Positions 11,001-23,553 of a stretch of DNA of 64,000 bases are shown here, in pieces. The stretch covers positions 102,482,141 through 102,546,140 of the forward strand of contig OX352772.1 of NCBI GenBank assembly GCA_947095535.1, in the 5' to 3' direction. A program made the translations under genes and the position numbers. Numbering within the stretch: the stretch's first letter is position 1; each line of letters begins with the position of its first letter. The notes below the pieces were generated by a model, which saw only the letters and a list, made by a program, of their open reading frames with translations, did not search any database and was not told the origin of the DNA. This stretch comes from Poecilobothrus nobilitatus (Eukaryota > Arthropoda > Insecta > Diptera > Dolichopodidae).

Positions 11001-12739
11001 AACGAAATTCGAAATAATGAGTTTTTCATTCATTTGACACATTTTCAAAGTAATCACTACACTATAATAGTTGTAATAGTATAGTCAGTATAGTGGTATG
11101 ATAGCTAAACTCATAAACTACATAAACTATCAAGACAGGAACTGAAGAGAACGAAAGCTCAATTTACCCCACTATTTACATTGGCTCTTATGGGAAAAGT
11201 AAAAGCTAAATAGTGGGGTAACTTTAAATCTTTAATAACTTCTAAAATAGACATTTTTTTGAAAAAATTTCTAAGTAAACCTTAAAATTCATAATTTTTT
11301 ACATTATCTGAATAAAAAAAAAAATTGAATTTATAATTTTTTTATTTATAAAAACGTTGATAAAAATAAGTCTACCCGAACTTTGTAAAATTTTTTCATT
11401 TTTTTCCTAAAACTTAAATTACAGTAATAGCACAAAAAAAGTGAGCGAATTAAATTAATTTGAAAAATTGATATGGTATTTATTTCGTGTGCATATAGTA
11501 GATCTGTATATGAATAATATGTATTTAAATTTATGTATTTAAGAACTGAGATGCAGCAGTTAAATAATGATCATCATTTTCGTCATTTTTATGATCTGAT
11601 GTTATATGTAAACTTGAAGATAATTTTCGAAGATACCTAATAGAGGGAAGAAAAAGAAATTTACTAAGAACTGAATGTAGATTGAGAATGGGCATAGATT
11701 AAAAATGACATTATTATTGTATTATAACTATACCTTTTCACCGAGTTTTTTCTCAATTCTCATTTCTAAACAGTAATAATTCTCATTTTCTAAACAGTAT
11801 AACACAATATAAGATTTATTTTTAAACAAAAGTCAGCCATTTAAATAAATTTTTTCTTCAATTTTAGTTACTAAATTATTAAAATTAAAAATACAATTTT
11901 CATCAACTCATTTTAAATCCGGAATATTAGGGAAAATGCTCGTACACAACAAGTACGAACCATAATTAAAAAGCAATAAAAAAAATTATATTAAAAAATA
12001 TAAATATTGCACTATTCTTAATGCACCTTATTTTTTTTTATAGTGTGTATCGAAAAAATAAAATTGCTTATCAAAAATTTCAGGTTCTTTTTTTTTCCAA
12101 TACTTGTAATGATACTAAAAAAAATTGATAGAAAGTTAATTTTTTCACCAGTATTTAGGAAAAACTCTAAATTTTTTTTTAATATATAATTTATATATTT
12201 TCATTCAAATTATATATATTAAAACTCGATATAAAATTAAATTTTGTTCCCATTTTTTTTAGAAAGCTTTTAAAAAATTGACAGATAGCAAAGAAAAAAA
12301 ATTTTTTTTTTGTTATTTAAACATTTCAAAATGGCTGGAGTCAAGAAATGCTAGAAAAAGTTGGAAAATATATTTTGAGAAAAATATAATTAAAAATTCG
12401 AGTTGAACCTTGAATTTTTGATATGTGTTACAAAAAATTTTGAATTTTATTTTAATATAAATTTCGATATATTTAGGGTAGTATTTCATATTTAAAGTTG
12501 TAAATGAAAATTGCTAAAATTTCTTAATTTTCTACTTTTTTCTAAGCAAAAAAATGAAAAAAAGAAACTGTCAAAACTCTCTCCATTTTCACAATACATG
12601 TTTAAATTTTGCACTAATACATTCTTAGGGGTCTTGTTCCGGTCTTGATATTTATGTAATTTATGGCTAAACTATATATATAAAGTCTAAATACTAACAT
12701 AAAATGAATTTTAGTTTCATATTTTTAGACGTATGTATG

Positions 12740-12779
12740 TATTTTGAATTTTGATAGAAAAAAATCAAAATTCAAAATA
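12740..12779. other. Perfect 16-bp inverted repeat, 8-base loop
   Basis: TATTTTGAATTTTGAT (12740-12755) is followed, after AGAAAAAA, by its exact reverse complement (12764-12779). A partial repeat of the loop and second arm follows at 12785-12810. It lies in the noncoding part of the hAT element. Confidence 0.8.
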
Positions 12780-13476
12780 GAAGCTTGATAGAAAAAAATC
12801 AAAATGCATACATCTAATAAGGTGTAACCAAGCAAACGTCATAAAAAAAAAAATATGTGACTGTGTGTGATTTTTTTTAGCTTTATTGTACATTACATTT
12901 TTGTTGTGTTTTTTGTATATGCATTATGCATACATTTAACCAATTTGATTATTTTTCTTTTTCTATTCTGTTATGGCATATGCATCATATTGTATTAGAA
13001 TATGTCAGAATCAATATTCAAATGATATAAAAAAGTATACCGAATACCGAATAAGAATGGTATACATTTTTAATCGTTATTCGTTACTTTACGTCTTGTT
13101 CTGTTGAATTTGAATTTCATGTAATCGTTACTTGGTATTTTACATTTGTTAATGTTGTATTCGTACCTTGTAATAAAAAAAAATTAAATCATTACTTGCT
13201 ATTTGCTAATTTCAATTCAAATACATACTTATTTTGTCTTATAGAGTTATATATATTCGATAAATAATAAATATAATTAAATTATTTTATTTTTCTTGTT
13301 AAATCATAAATTTACTTTCAGTTAGAATATTTTAATCTTTTTACTATTTATTAGTGTTTTTGTTTAACAATAAAGTATCCTAAAAAAAACTTATTAGATT
13401 GGTACCTTTTCAAAACGGTAATGATAATGATATTATGATTAGAGATTAAGAAATTTATAAAATAAAATACTTTTAG

Positions 13477-15400
13477 ATGTTAAATAGACCGAAAAGAAGT
13501 AATGTGTGGTTACATTTTTCGCAAATTGGCGACTTTAAAGCCAAGTGTGATATATGTAAGTCCACATTCTCGTTTAAAGGAGGTACAACTTCAAATTTGA
13601 AGAAACATTTGAACACAAAACATCCAACAGTATCTTTGGATAATAATCAGTGGGAAATAAACAAAACCGAAACAGAACCTTCGAGATCAGCAACAGCTCA
13701 ACCTGTTGCAACATCAATAACAACCCAGCCTACATTAACACCAGTAGCAGAGCCAAGTACATCTGCTCAAATGCCTGTAATTTATTTATCAGAAGAAATA
13801 ATAAGAGCTACACCCCACGTGCCAAGGTCTAAACAGCAGACTAAAATTGTGTCTTTTGCGACTAAACCAATGTCTGCTACACGCAAAAAAAAAATTGACT
13901 ATAAAGTTTTGGCAATAATAATTAAAGATATGCAGCCATTTTCAATTGTAAATGATGAAGGTTTTCGTGACTTGATAGCTACTTTAGATAAAACGTACAT
14001 TCTTCCAAGCCGTACAACTCTAAGTAGAGAGCTTCTTCCAAGAGTATACGATGAATGCTGTACAAAAAATAAAAACCATGTTAGAAGATGTAGAATTCAT
14101 AACTCTAACAACAGATACGTGGACGTCTTTAGCCACGGAAAACTACATGGCAATTACTGCACATTTCATTCATGAGTGGAAAATCCAGTCATGTTTATTA
14201 GGTTGCTTGAAGTTTGGTGAAAGACACACTATTGAAAATTTAAAAACCGAAATTTTAAGAATAATAGATGAGTGGCAAATCAAGACAAAAGTACACACAA
14301 TTGTTACGGATAATGCCGCAAATATTGTTGGTGCTGCCCGATTAACCGGGTGGTATCATTGGCCCTGCACTGCTCACACTTTAAACTTAGTAGTAAAAGA
14401 CGCCTTAAATTTTGAGACAACGAAATCTACTAAAAGCAAAATAAAGTCAATTGTTGAGTATTTTCATAGAAGTACAGTGGCAGCAGAAAAATTACGCCAT
14501 TTGCAAGAACAAATGAGACCAAATCAACAATCTCTTAAATTAATAAATGACATTGAGACCAGATGGAACTCCACATTTGATATGTACGAAAGAATTTTAA
14601 TATTACAGGAACCAGTAGAAGCTGCACTCGGTGTATTGCATGCTGTGCCTTCGCTGGAAATAGGAGAATGGGATATAGTAAAAAATGTTTGCTTGATTTT
14701 AAAACCGTTTAAACAAGCAACAACAGAGCTATCTGCTGAAAAATATATAACAATATCAAAAGTTATAGTTATGTTACAAGGAATAAAATCTTACTTGATG
14801 CAAATCAAACATAAAATTACAAACGAAATTTGTAAAGAGCTTATCGAAAAACTTTTATGCAACTTAAATCAAAGATTTCCCAGTCCTGAACATAATCTGA
14901 TTTTGTCTAGGCCAACATTTTTAGACCCGCGTTTCAAATCTAAAGCGTTTGAGAGCGTAAATGTATTAAAGGACGTAAAGGAGCGCGTAACAAATTCCTG
15001 TGCAAACATTTTACCCCGACCTTCTCGTCCAATAACTGAATCTGCAATCGAAACAACAAAAAATGATGATTCTTTATGGTGCAATTTTGATAAAAAAGTG
15101 GAGCAAGTAACTTCAACTCCTGTTTCTGCAGCTATAATTCAAGTACGGCAATATGTTGAAGAACCGTATTTAGCTAGATTGGAAGACCCTTTGACATGGT
15201 GGAAAAGCAGAGAACTATTATATCCTGGTTTGGCAAAACAAGCAAAACGACATTTGGGAGTGGTAGCAACATCTGTGCCTAGTGAAAGAGTTTTCTCGGT
15301 AGCCGGCGAAATAATCTCTCAAAGAAGGTCAAGATTAAGTCCAAAAAATGCGGAAAAACTGATTTTTTTAAACGCAAATAAAAATTACATAGAGTTTTAA
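13477..15400 (+). pseudogene. hAT transposase (BED zinc finger), one frameshift
   Basis: The N-terminal frame (13477 to about 14056) has a BED finger (residues about 8-50: VWLHF, CDICKSTF, LKKHLNTKH), a Thr/Pro/Ala-rich linker, and the conserved SIVNDEGFRDLI region. The frame then shifts by one base near 14055, and the C-terminal frame (to 15400) carries the RNase H-like core: LTTDTWTS (first Asp), IVTDNAANIVGA, the C-x2-H motif WPCTAHTLNLVV, and SERVFSVAGEI with the catalytic Glu. The hAT dimerisation region, with its WW motif (DPLTWWKS), ends it. Apart from the shift the protein looks complete, about 640 residues, so either a recent lesion or an assembly error separates the two frames. Confidence 0.9.
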
Positions 15401-15599
15401 AAATCAACTATCATTAATTTAAGTGAAAATCTATTATCATTAACTTTTTATAAATTTTATGTGTTCATTTTTGTTTTTTTAAGTTTTTGTTTTGTTTTTA
15501 AATATATGAATTAATGTTTATTTATTTATCTTGAACATTCAGAATATATTCATTAATTGTTTTACAGAAGTTTTATATAATACCGAAAAGATATTTATA

Positions 15600-15745
15600 A
15601 TTCAACGAATAAGGTAGGTAACGAATATTCAATAGCGAATATGTAATAGTGCAAAGGTACATAAGTAACGAATAAAAGTAACGAATATAAAGTAACGAGT
15701 ATTAACAAACAAAGTAACGAATAGTAACGAATACTCAAAAGTAAC
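15600..15745. repeat. Right subterminal GTAACGAAT array of the hAT element
   Basis: AACGAATA and GTAACGAAT motifs repeat at least seven times, chiefly in one orientation, just inside the right terminal inverted repeat. This mirrors the left array. Confidence 0.75.
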
Positions 15746-15959
15746 GGATTTGCACATTCCTACTTGAAAGTAGTTTTGTTAAATAAAGTTAAAATTTTTG
15801 ATATAATGTAGAAAAATTAAAAACTTTATTTTAATATAAAATTCGGCATATTTAGATAAATATTATGTCATTACGAAAATACAAGATTGATAGAAATATT
15901 TTTGCAAAAAAAATAACACTAATTATTTATTGGGTGTAGTGTCATATTCTTTTAAATTT

Positions 15960-16680
15960 CGTGTGAATTTCCACACGGAAAACATAAAGTTTCAGCTCGA
16001 GCTAAAAGGTAAACGTGTAACACATTCAGGGCAGCAACCGACGGCACTGGACGAATTTCGAGTCGAAAATTTCGCGGCGAAAACAGCTGTTTTTTATTAA
16101 CATAAATTTTTTTTTTTAAAACTAAAGAAAAATAGAGTAAAATTTTAAAAAATATTAAAATTATTTCGATTATTGGGATTGTTTTAAATGTAGCAAAATA
16201 AAATGTCGTAGCGGTTGGTGGGCGAGCTCGAATTTCATAGCAAATGAAAATCGGAACAAGATGATTTCTTCGTAAAATATTATATGGAAATAAAAGAAAA
16301 GGATAAAGAACATTTTTTGAAACTAACAAGAATGAATGTGTCTTCATTTAATTTACCATTTTCCTTATTACTTCCTCGATTAATTTTTCTTCAAATGACA
16401 TATTATTATCTTAACCTGAATGTCAAAAAAATTGCATTAAAAATTGTTTTTGAATTTTAATGTCACAATATAACTACATTCGTCGCTACAAAATTTTAAA
16501 ATATAAATTTTTCAGCCGGCATTTTTTCGCCGGTTTTTATTGTGCACTTTATGCATGTGTTTCAAACAATTTTTCACATATCGCGACGAACTTTTACCCT
16601 GAATGTGTTTTTAGCTTGAACCATTTTTTCTCAATGATTAAAAAACTCAAAAATTACCGCCGCGTAAAAACGGCGTAAAA
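15960..16680. repeat. Possible MITE with GC-rich ends
   Basis: Two locally GC-rich patches (about 15970-16085 and 16510-16675) bracket AT-rich DNA. AGCTAAAA next to ACACATTCAGGG occurs in one patch and in inverted orientation in the other, and both patches contain CGRCG-type words. This suggests the diverged inverted ends of a non-autonomous DNA element. No transposase or target duplication was found. The open frames here (131 codons on minus, 72 on plus) have no recognisable domain. Confidence 0.3.
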
Positions 16681-16699
16681 AAATTAATAAACTGTACCT

Positions 16700-17810
16700 A
16701 GCTTTTTTTATTTATGTGTTTAGATTTCTTTTTCGTTTTTTTGCTATTAGATCAAGTAAGTGATTCCAACGCTTTTTTAATGGTGCTGATGTAAAAATTA
16801 ATTTTTTAGGGAGTCAGTATGATAACATAAATGTTTTTGCACCTATTGAAATTGTGCAATTACACATGGGATTTTCTAGTATATAATATATTATACAACA
16901 CAAATGTATAATTTTGGTTTGGTTGGATAATATTATATGTTTGTACCTACATCTAATTCAATTTTAATATATTTTATCTTTATTATTATTTCAAATGCAG
17001 ATTTCAAATCACCTAGAAACGCTAACTTCACAACTACAAATAGTCTATAATACATATTAAAATTGAATCTAAAAATAATATACAAAATACATCATACAAA
17101 TAAAATTCAATAAAAGCCAGTCACGAATGTGAAGAAAAAAAACTTGCACAGAAGTCAAATAATATTCTATATATTTCGCTTATTAGAATTTGTATGTATT
17201 GTAATTTTTTCGTCTAGCTTAATAGAAATTATAGGGCGCCAATGTGCAATTCACACATGTGCAATAAGCACATTCTATATTAAATTTGAGAAATAGGCAA
17301 TAGTAAATAGGTATTAGTAAATGTGTATAGAAAATCCGCCTGTTTAAAAAAATTTAAAAGGAAAAAAACGACGAAAATGCGTAAAATTCCGTAAACCTTT
17401 ATTCATTTTTGTTAACCAAAATTTAGCTGATTTAGCTGTTGCAAGTCACCAATAATGTAAAGCAAAAATAAAAAAAATTTACTAGGTCAAAAAATAAGTT
17501 ATAATATTAACACACACATATAAATTAGCAACTACAAAATACAGCTTAATGTAAACGAGAGAGTTTTGCGAAAGTTTTGCAGTACAATTTAAATACAAGA
17601 ATGAATACATTGCATACAGAAATATTAAGAAGTGTAAAGAGGGCCAATAATAGCTATAACTATACATTAAAACCGAGATGCAAACTATAAGTTTTTTTAT
17701 TTAGTTTTGGCTTAATAGTAAATTCTATTTTTGTTTAGGTTTTGTTTTAGGTGTTAAAATTTTGAATATTTAATTATAGGTTTGGTTTTGCTTCATTATC
17801 AATTGATAAG
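16700..17810. other. Gene-free AT-rich stretch
   Basis: No protein motif, splice-site pair or repeat structure stands out. Short frames, including a 61-codon minus-strand one at 17482-17667, look like composition noise. Confidence 0.4.
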
Positions 17811-18112
17811 ACAAACTTCTATAATACTTTTTATAGCATATTTCGAAACAGCTTTTCAAGCTCTATAATTAATATCTAATAATTTTTTCTCTAAACTCTA
17901 ACCGTTTTTGAGATATGAAGAATATAAAACTGTGTTATAACACACTTTTCTATTGTCATTGAAAATATCACAGCGATTGAAAATAACACCCTTTTCTATT
18001 CTTTATATCTCAAAAACGGTTAAAGATGGAGAAAAAGTTTTTAGGTACTAATTATAGCTGCTTGAAAAGCTTGTTTTGAAATATGCTACAAAAAGTATTA
18101 AAGATAAAGTGT
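17811..18112. repeat. Snap-back (long inverted repeat) MITE
   Basis: Two arms of about 130 bases are imperfect reverse complements around a centre near 17965. Shared words include ACCGTTTTTGAGATAT and its complement, TTTTCAAGC and GCTTGAAAA, and ATAATACTTTTT and AAAAAGTATTA. A hairpin of this size with short spacing is typical of foldback MITEs. Confidence 0.7.
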
Positions 18113-18429
18113 GTTTCAAAAGAAAATTAAGTTTGAAACATAATTTTTTCATTTTAAATCATTTTGAACCTTCATAACTTTGTAAATGTTGTGATATAGG
18201 AATCATTAACACAAAAATTAAATCTGACAAGTTACTTTACAAAATGCAATTTTTTATCTCCCTATAGCAAGCCGTACAAAGGTTATAGATTTTTTTGTGG
18301 AAAATCGCTAAAACATCTTCAACCGCTCATATCTCGAGAAGAATGCAGAAAAGGCCCCCATTATATTTATCTATGCATCACAAACAAATGTTCTTATAAT
18401 TTTAAAATGTAATTTTATAGATCTCATAA

Positions 18430-20073
18430 AGGCTGGTTTTCATGAGGAAATTTTTAAATTTTATCACGACTTTAGAAAGAGAAAAATATAGTACACTCTT
18501 AATAGGAAAGAGAGAGAAAAAATATTAGATTGCTATAAAATATTTATGGCAAGATTTTGACAGCTAAAAATGTACATAACCTATTTTTTAATGTTTTGTT
18601 TATATTTGTAAACAAAATATTGCTTTCGGCATTTTATGCACTAAGTGGAGAATTTTTAGAACTATAATAATTGCTAAATTGGAAACGGTAAAATTTATTT
18701 AATATTTGTATAAAATATATACATATGTTATATAATTTATTTACATATCTAATAAAATTCAATTCTTTAGGTGGAATATAATAATGATGGCATGTGCTTG
18801 TTTGCAAAACTGGCTCCGCCAACTGAAATGCAGAACCTACTTTCATCCGGGCCTAGTTGATACTGAGGAAAATGAAGGCTCTTGAAGGTCAGAGCCAAAT
18901 AACTTTCACACCTTGACTTCAAATAATGGAAATTCTACTAATACTGCTGAACAGATGAGAATTAGGTTCGCTGAATACTTTATGGACGAAGGAGCTGTTC
19001 CATAGCAATTGGATAGGATTTGAATTTTATCCATATATGGATAAAAAAATATATATTTTATGTTGATAGAGAATCTAAATTTTTTTTTATTTTTAGGAAC
19101 GGACTTAACTACAACGAGCGAACGATCTACAGCATTTTTTCTAAACCATTATTTAAATAATTTAATTACCTAATCTCTGTTAAATATTGTTTTATATGTC
19201 AATCTCTGTTAAATATTGTTTTATATGTAATTAAAATTTTGTTCTCAAAAGCTGTTAAATATTTGCTGTAAAATTAAATATTGTTATCCAATAAAAACTA
19301 ATATTTATTTAATGACAATAATTTTTTTTTATTTATTTCAATTTTATTTAAATTTTAAAAAAATTAAAAAATATGATTAAAAACAAAATAATAAAGGCTA
19401 CAACAAAATACTAAATTTATTGTGACTATCTTCATTCTTTCATTTAAATGAAGATGATTAGAAAAAGCATTTTCATTATATTATCACAAATAGTTAATTT
19501 ACCTTAATCGTTATATCTTAAAAATTTACTTACCTTCTATTATAATATTATCCATATCTTGATAAACATCTAAATTTTCTTCCAACATTTCTATTTCTTC
19601 ATAATAATTCTCCATTTCTTCCTATTTTCTTCTATTTTTTATATATGTATTTGATTTTTTATATTGCTTTCATATTTCAGAACTACAAAGTTTAAATTTC
19701 CCGGAAAATTTGTTTGTTTACTTTTTTGACACGGTTGAAAAACTTCAAAATTCAAATGTCATGTATCCATAAAAATTAATAGTAGTGTGAGGATTTTTTT
19801 TTGTGTAAGATACACATTGCTTACATATGTATTAAAAATATCCAATCTAATTATAGCAAAATATGTTCAGAGAACATATTTCGGTTGATTTTTATGGCAA
19901 TGTTGATGGATAATTTTAAATGTTGCTGGATATTTTTAAGTGCTTTCATTGATTTTTATGGTCATTCGTGGATATTTTTTTAGGGTTATCTCTTTCACAC
20001 CCATATCATTTTTGTATCTTCTGCCTATGCTCTAACATTTTCGTGGAAATTTTTTTCTCATGAAAACCAGCCT
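18430..20073 (+). mobile_element. PIF/Harbinger element, internally deleted
   Basis: The ends are inverted repeats AGGCTGGTTTTCATGAG (18430) and CTCATGAAAACCAGCCT (to 20073). The flanks are TAA and TTA, the 3-bp target class of PIF/Harbinger, although the two are not identical. A transposase C-terminal fragment lies inside in the same orientation. The right subterminal region (19800-20050) is shared with the short element at 20334-20876. Confidence 0.75.
18787..19023 (+). pseudogene. PIF/Harbinger (DDE_4) transposase, C-terminal fragment
   Basis: The frame reads CLQNWLRQLK, LVDTEENEG, a stop, then FHTLTSNNGNSTNTAEQMR and IRFAEYFMDEGAVP followed by a second stop. This is the end of the nuclease domain of Harbinger transposases, where a HNFL-type helix is followed by D-D/E-E and R..Y...EGAV. 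A plausible splice acceptor (TTCTTTAG) precedes it at about 18770. The catalytic DDE core upstream is absent. Two stops and the missing core make it non-functional. Confidence 0.7.
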
Positions 20074-20333
20074 TTACTCTACACAACACATAGACAATAT
20101 TTAAAGGCCAACAAAATTTTATTATAATATAGCAAGTGTATGTAAATTGTAACGGAGATCTATTTGTTTTTAATTTTTCCTTTTTTGTTTAGAAGAATAA
20201 TTTTTTTTTAAATTAAAAAATATTTTTGGATGGGATATTGAAATTTTCTAAAATATTGGTATTAACCTTTGTGGACCCACAAAGGTATAGTAAGTTAAGA
20301 TCAAATTTACTGAATGTATAATTACATATATTA

Positions 20334-20876
20334 AGACTGGTTTTCATTAGACCGATATATCCACGAAAATGTTAGAGCATAGACAGAACATACAAAAATG
20401 CTGTGTTTGAAAGAGATTAAGCTAAAAAAATATCCATGAAACATTTGAAAATATCCAAGAAAGTAACCATAAATATCCACGAATTAGATATGTAAGTATG
20501 CAAAAATTATATATCTTACAAAAAAATTTCTACTACCATGGCATTTAAATTTTGAAGTGTCAAAAAATAAACAAATGTCCAAATTTTATTTTTTAGTGAG
20601 AAACTATGGTATATTAAAATGACTATATTATCGGTATAAAAATATTAATAAACTATGTATATTGTTTTTAACAACTTTATAAATAAAAAATTTTAAATTT
20701 GTAACTAAATATGAATATAAACATTAATAAATTAGGTTATGTACAATTTTAACTGACCAAGTGTTGCTGTAATATTTTTTAATTATATAATTGTTTTTCT
20801 CCCTCTTTTCCACACTATATTTTTCTCTTTGTAAAGTAACGATAATATCCATGAAATTTCTTATGAAAACCAGCCT
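20334..20876. mobile_element. Harbinger-derived MITE with TTA target duplication
   Basis: The termini are AGACTGGTTTTCAT and, at the other end, ATGAAA(A)CCAGCCT, flanked on both sides by TTA (20331-20333 and 20877-20879). The first 200 bases align with the inverted right end of the element at 18430-20073: both have CCACGAAAATGTTAGAGCAT, then GAAAGAGAT, then repeated AAATATCCA words. No coding sequence is present, so it is a non-autonomous derivative. Confidence 0.75.
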
Positions 20877-21135
20877 TTATGACTATAGATAGATATGTAA
20901 TTCTTTCTAGTTAGCAGAATTCTTAACAGTATTTTTTGATATTGAATAAGGTAGCTACATATAGTTAGTCATATTAAAAAACAAAATTTTAAAATTTTAA
21001 AAATTAAGAAGGTATTTTTGAAAAGAAAAAACATTCGGCACGACGGCGTTAAACAACTTATCAAATCTTTTCAAAAAAAAATTAAATTAAGAAGAAACAA
21101 CTACATGAACAAAAAAGTTATTTTAATGCACGATA

Positions 21136-21264
21136 TTTATAACAACGCCTTTACACTTACAAGCCGGAACATTTAACAAAAACTTAAAAAAAAAGGCTAT
21201 TTGTGTACAAAATAAATTGAGTGTTCCTATCCGGCTTGTAAGATATTTAGGCGTTGCTTATAAA
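21136..21264. repeat. Short snap-back repeat
   Basis: TATAACAACGCCTTTACACTT..ACAAGCCGGA at the left is matched at the right by TCCGGCTTGTAAGATATTTAGGCGTTGCTTATA in inverted orientation. The arms are about 36-43 bases, with about 50 bases between them. It resembles a very small foldback MITE. Confidence 0.65.
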
Positions 21265-22835
21265 ATATATTAAATTTTTTATGAATATTTTTTTTGAAAC
21301 TGATGTATGGGGATATACATACATATCTATACAGATATTCCTCTCGTAACACTTTTAAATTTTATTTTTAGAATATAAAATATAGAATACAGATATTCGT
21401 GTTGTAACACTTTTAGAAATTATTAAAAAAATTTGAGAAGTTTGTTCGATATTGGTATTATAATACGGGCAATTACTTATCATGTGACCAAACTTTAGCC
21501 AAAGTTTTTTCGTTGCTAGAAATAACACCTCATAAACCATTTTGTAATTATAATAACAAAACATTTTTTGCTTATTCAATTTTCCCCATCTAATTAAATC
21601 TCTTAGCAATACATTAATGGATTCCGATTTAAAAACCTCAGATGGTATTATAAGCTTTAAAGTTATAGTCATAGAATTATGGGAAGTTCAAATAAATTGA
21701 AAAACAAAGATGTGTACCAAATTAACTAGATAACATATTAATCCGCATACTTTTGAAAAGATTAGAGTTAAATTAGCAACACAAATATTTAGTCAGTGAG
21801 TGCCGCTATTAGAACAATAATTGAAACGTCTGGTTTTAAAAGATTTCCTAAAGAAGTTGCAAAAATTTTGTATTAGTGTTTGATAAACTTTTTGATTGTT
21901 TCAACAGTGGATCATTATATTCTGATAATAAATATCGATCTAATATTAAACTAAATAGCTTGTAGTTTGAATTTTTAAAATATTGTAAGATTGACTAAAA
22001 AGAAAAAATATATTTTAGAGCGAATGAAAATAACTTTTCATATTTTATACTTTTACAATAATAATTCTTGTACCTATAGTTGGGTTATGAAAACAACTAA
22101 AATTGATTGATAAAAAATCGAAGTAGAATCGGTGTTTCTTCTTTTTTTAAGAAGTCGAAAAAGTTATATGAAGAAATACATACATACATACAAATGTACA
22201 TACATCAATTGACATACAAACAAAAAAAAAAAAAACTAAAATAAAAATAAACTAAAATACGATCAAGTTGATTTTAGGAAATTAAAAAAACTGTCTAACT
22301 TTTTTCTTCCATGTGAATACTCTATGTATATGGTTACTTTATGGTATATGCTCTACAATATTGTAGAAAATGGTTCCAGTTTATTGTCTTACGGGGAAAA
22401 TATAACGGTTTAATTAAAATAGTACCAAATGTTAAGAAAAGTTTGTAATGCATTTTTTAGCCACTACATGGCAGTATCGATACTAATGGCATATATATTC
22501 GGAAACTTGGATATAAAGTACCGTTATATGATGACGTTATCTAAATCGATAAGTATATCGCGGAAGTATATCCCATTTAATTTATTGCAAAGGTTCTGCA
22601 TATTCAGATACAATATATTAAAATTATTTTTATTTGGTGTAATTGGTGTAGTTCGCGGAGCAAACCGTTATCTATCACCTGTCACAGGGGGAATGCTGAT
22701 AAGGCACATGTAATCTGACATATGAGATACAATATTATCAATTAGAGAATTTCTTCGAAAAAACTTGTGAATAGATGTTAACAGTTGCTCAGCAAATCCT
22801 TCAAGCCTATTTTTAGTTTAAGTCGACAATATAGT
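21265..22835. other. Gene-free stretch between repeats
   Basis: It holds a short direct repeat (ACAGATATTC...GTAACACTTTTA at about 21335 and 21397). Two open frames (105 codons on minus at 21355-21672, 94 on plus at 22429-22713) have no recognisable domain or splice context. The last exon of UPF2 was looked for here on the minus strand and not found. Confidence 0.4.
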
Positions 22836-22837
22836 GT

Positions 22838-23338
22838 CACAATCATAGATATATTACTAATAGATAGGGCATTGAAGAAAATATTTTCAGCCAATTTTGA
22901 GAAACAGCTGAGTGAACCGTGCGTATGTATCACTTTAGTTTCCTCAGAAATAGGTTCCTAAAAGGTGAAATAAATTCATTTCTAATTTTTTGAAGGATTT
23001 TATCACTAATTTTGTTACTTACAACTAGTTAACATTGTTACTTACAACTAGTTAAAATTTTGGATAACCTAAATTAAATTAAATTTTGATTTTAAAAACA
23101 AAATATATCAATTATTAAGTATGTAATATAAAAACTTAAAATCTCTGAATAAAATTGGTTATGAAAAACTGCTTTTCATTATTTTAATAAATATAAACAG
23201 CTGAGTGAACGAAATCTATACATATTATAAAATGCATATGTATTTTTTTGACTGAATACCTTAAGATAGGAAAACACATAAGAAAAGAAACGACTTCCCA
23301 TCTATTAGTTAATATATCTATGGTCACAATGATGTATC
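22838..23338. repeat. MITE-like inverted-repeat sequences next to UPF2
   Basis: CACAATCATAGATATATTACTAATAGATAGGG-type sequence near 22838-22870 recurs in inverted orientation at 23300-23336. AACAGCTGAGTGAAC appears directly repeated at about 22901 and 23197. A 22-base tandem pair (TTGTTACTTACAACTAGTTAA) lies at 23003-23046. These look like parts of one or two small DNA elements inserted around the 3' side of UPF2. The boundaries are uncertain. Confidence 0.4.
22915..22957 (-). CDS. Upf2: Possible UPF2 exon 5 start
   Basis: A good acceptor (TTTCACCTTTTAG on the minus strand) is followed in phase 0 with exon 4 by a frame reading EPISEETKVIHTHG. Similar wording (Glu-rich, then TEVM/IKGG-type) precedes the conserved C-terminal UPF1-binding part in other UPF2 proteins. 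The frame then runs into repeat sequence at about 22914 (TTCACTCAGCTG) and no UPF1-binding domain follows. This may be a real exon cut by a repeat, or chance. Confidence 0.3.
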
Positions 23339-23553
23339 AATAAACTAGGTGAACAAAAGAAATATATAGGGCTGTACAAAGCTGTTTATATTTTAATAAC
23401 AAAAATAAAAAATTAAATAAATATATAATGTATTATATATTGTAATCATTAGGATTAAAACCTTTTGATAAATAACTTTAAGATATAAAAAATAAGGGAT
23501 TAGATAATTAAATAAAATATTATATGTAAAGAACTAAACTATTAATTACTCAC

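Larger units (their letters stand above)
10883..15766 (+). mobile_element. hAT transposon with BED-finger transposase
   Basis: The left end reads CAGTAGTGATGTGCGGAT and the right end, inverted, CAAGTAGGAATGTGCAAAT, imperfect terminal inverted repeats of the hAT type. Both termini carry arrays of GTAACGAAT and its complement. About 2.4 kb of AT-rich DNA (11005-13470) with no recognised gene separates the left end from the transposase at 13477-15400. That stretch holds a perfect 16-bp hairpin at 12740-12779. Expected 8-bp target duplications are not convincing: the flanks read GGAATAGC and AAAGTAGT. The element sits immediately after the Polinton pX-like frame. Confidence 0.8.

Noticed and set aside
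14869..15084. Minus-strand frame within the hAT transposase
   Set aside because: Antisense shadow of the conserved C-terminal transposase domain.
10875..15774. 8-bp target-site duplication for the hAT element
   Set aside because: Flanks GGAATAGC and AAAGTAGT share too few bases, so the ends are supported only by the terminal and subterminal repeats.
15952..16347. 131-codon minus-strand frame
   Set aside because: No domain, no promoter or splice context, and it overlaps a probable MITE with inverted GC-rich ends.
21355..21672. 105-codon minus-strand frame downstream of UPF2
   Set aside because: Tested as a UPF2 C-terminal exon, but it lacks the UPF1-binding motifs and has no good acceptor. 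No other family fits.
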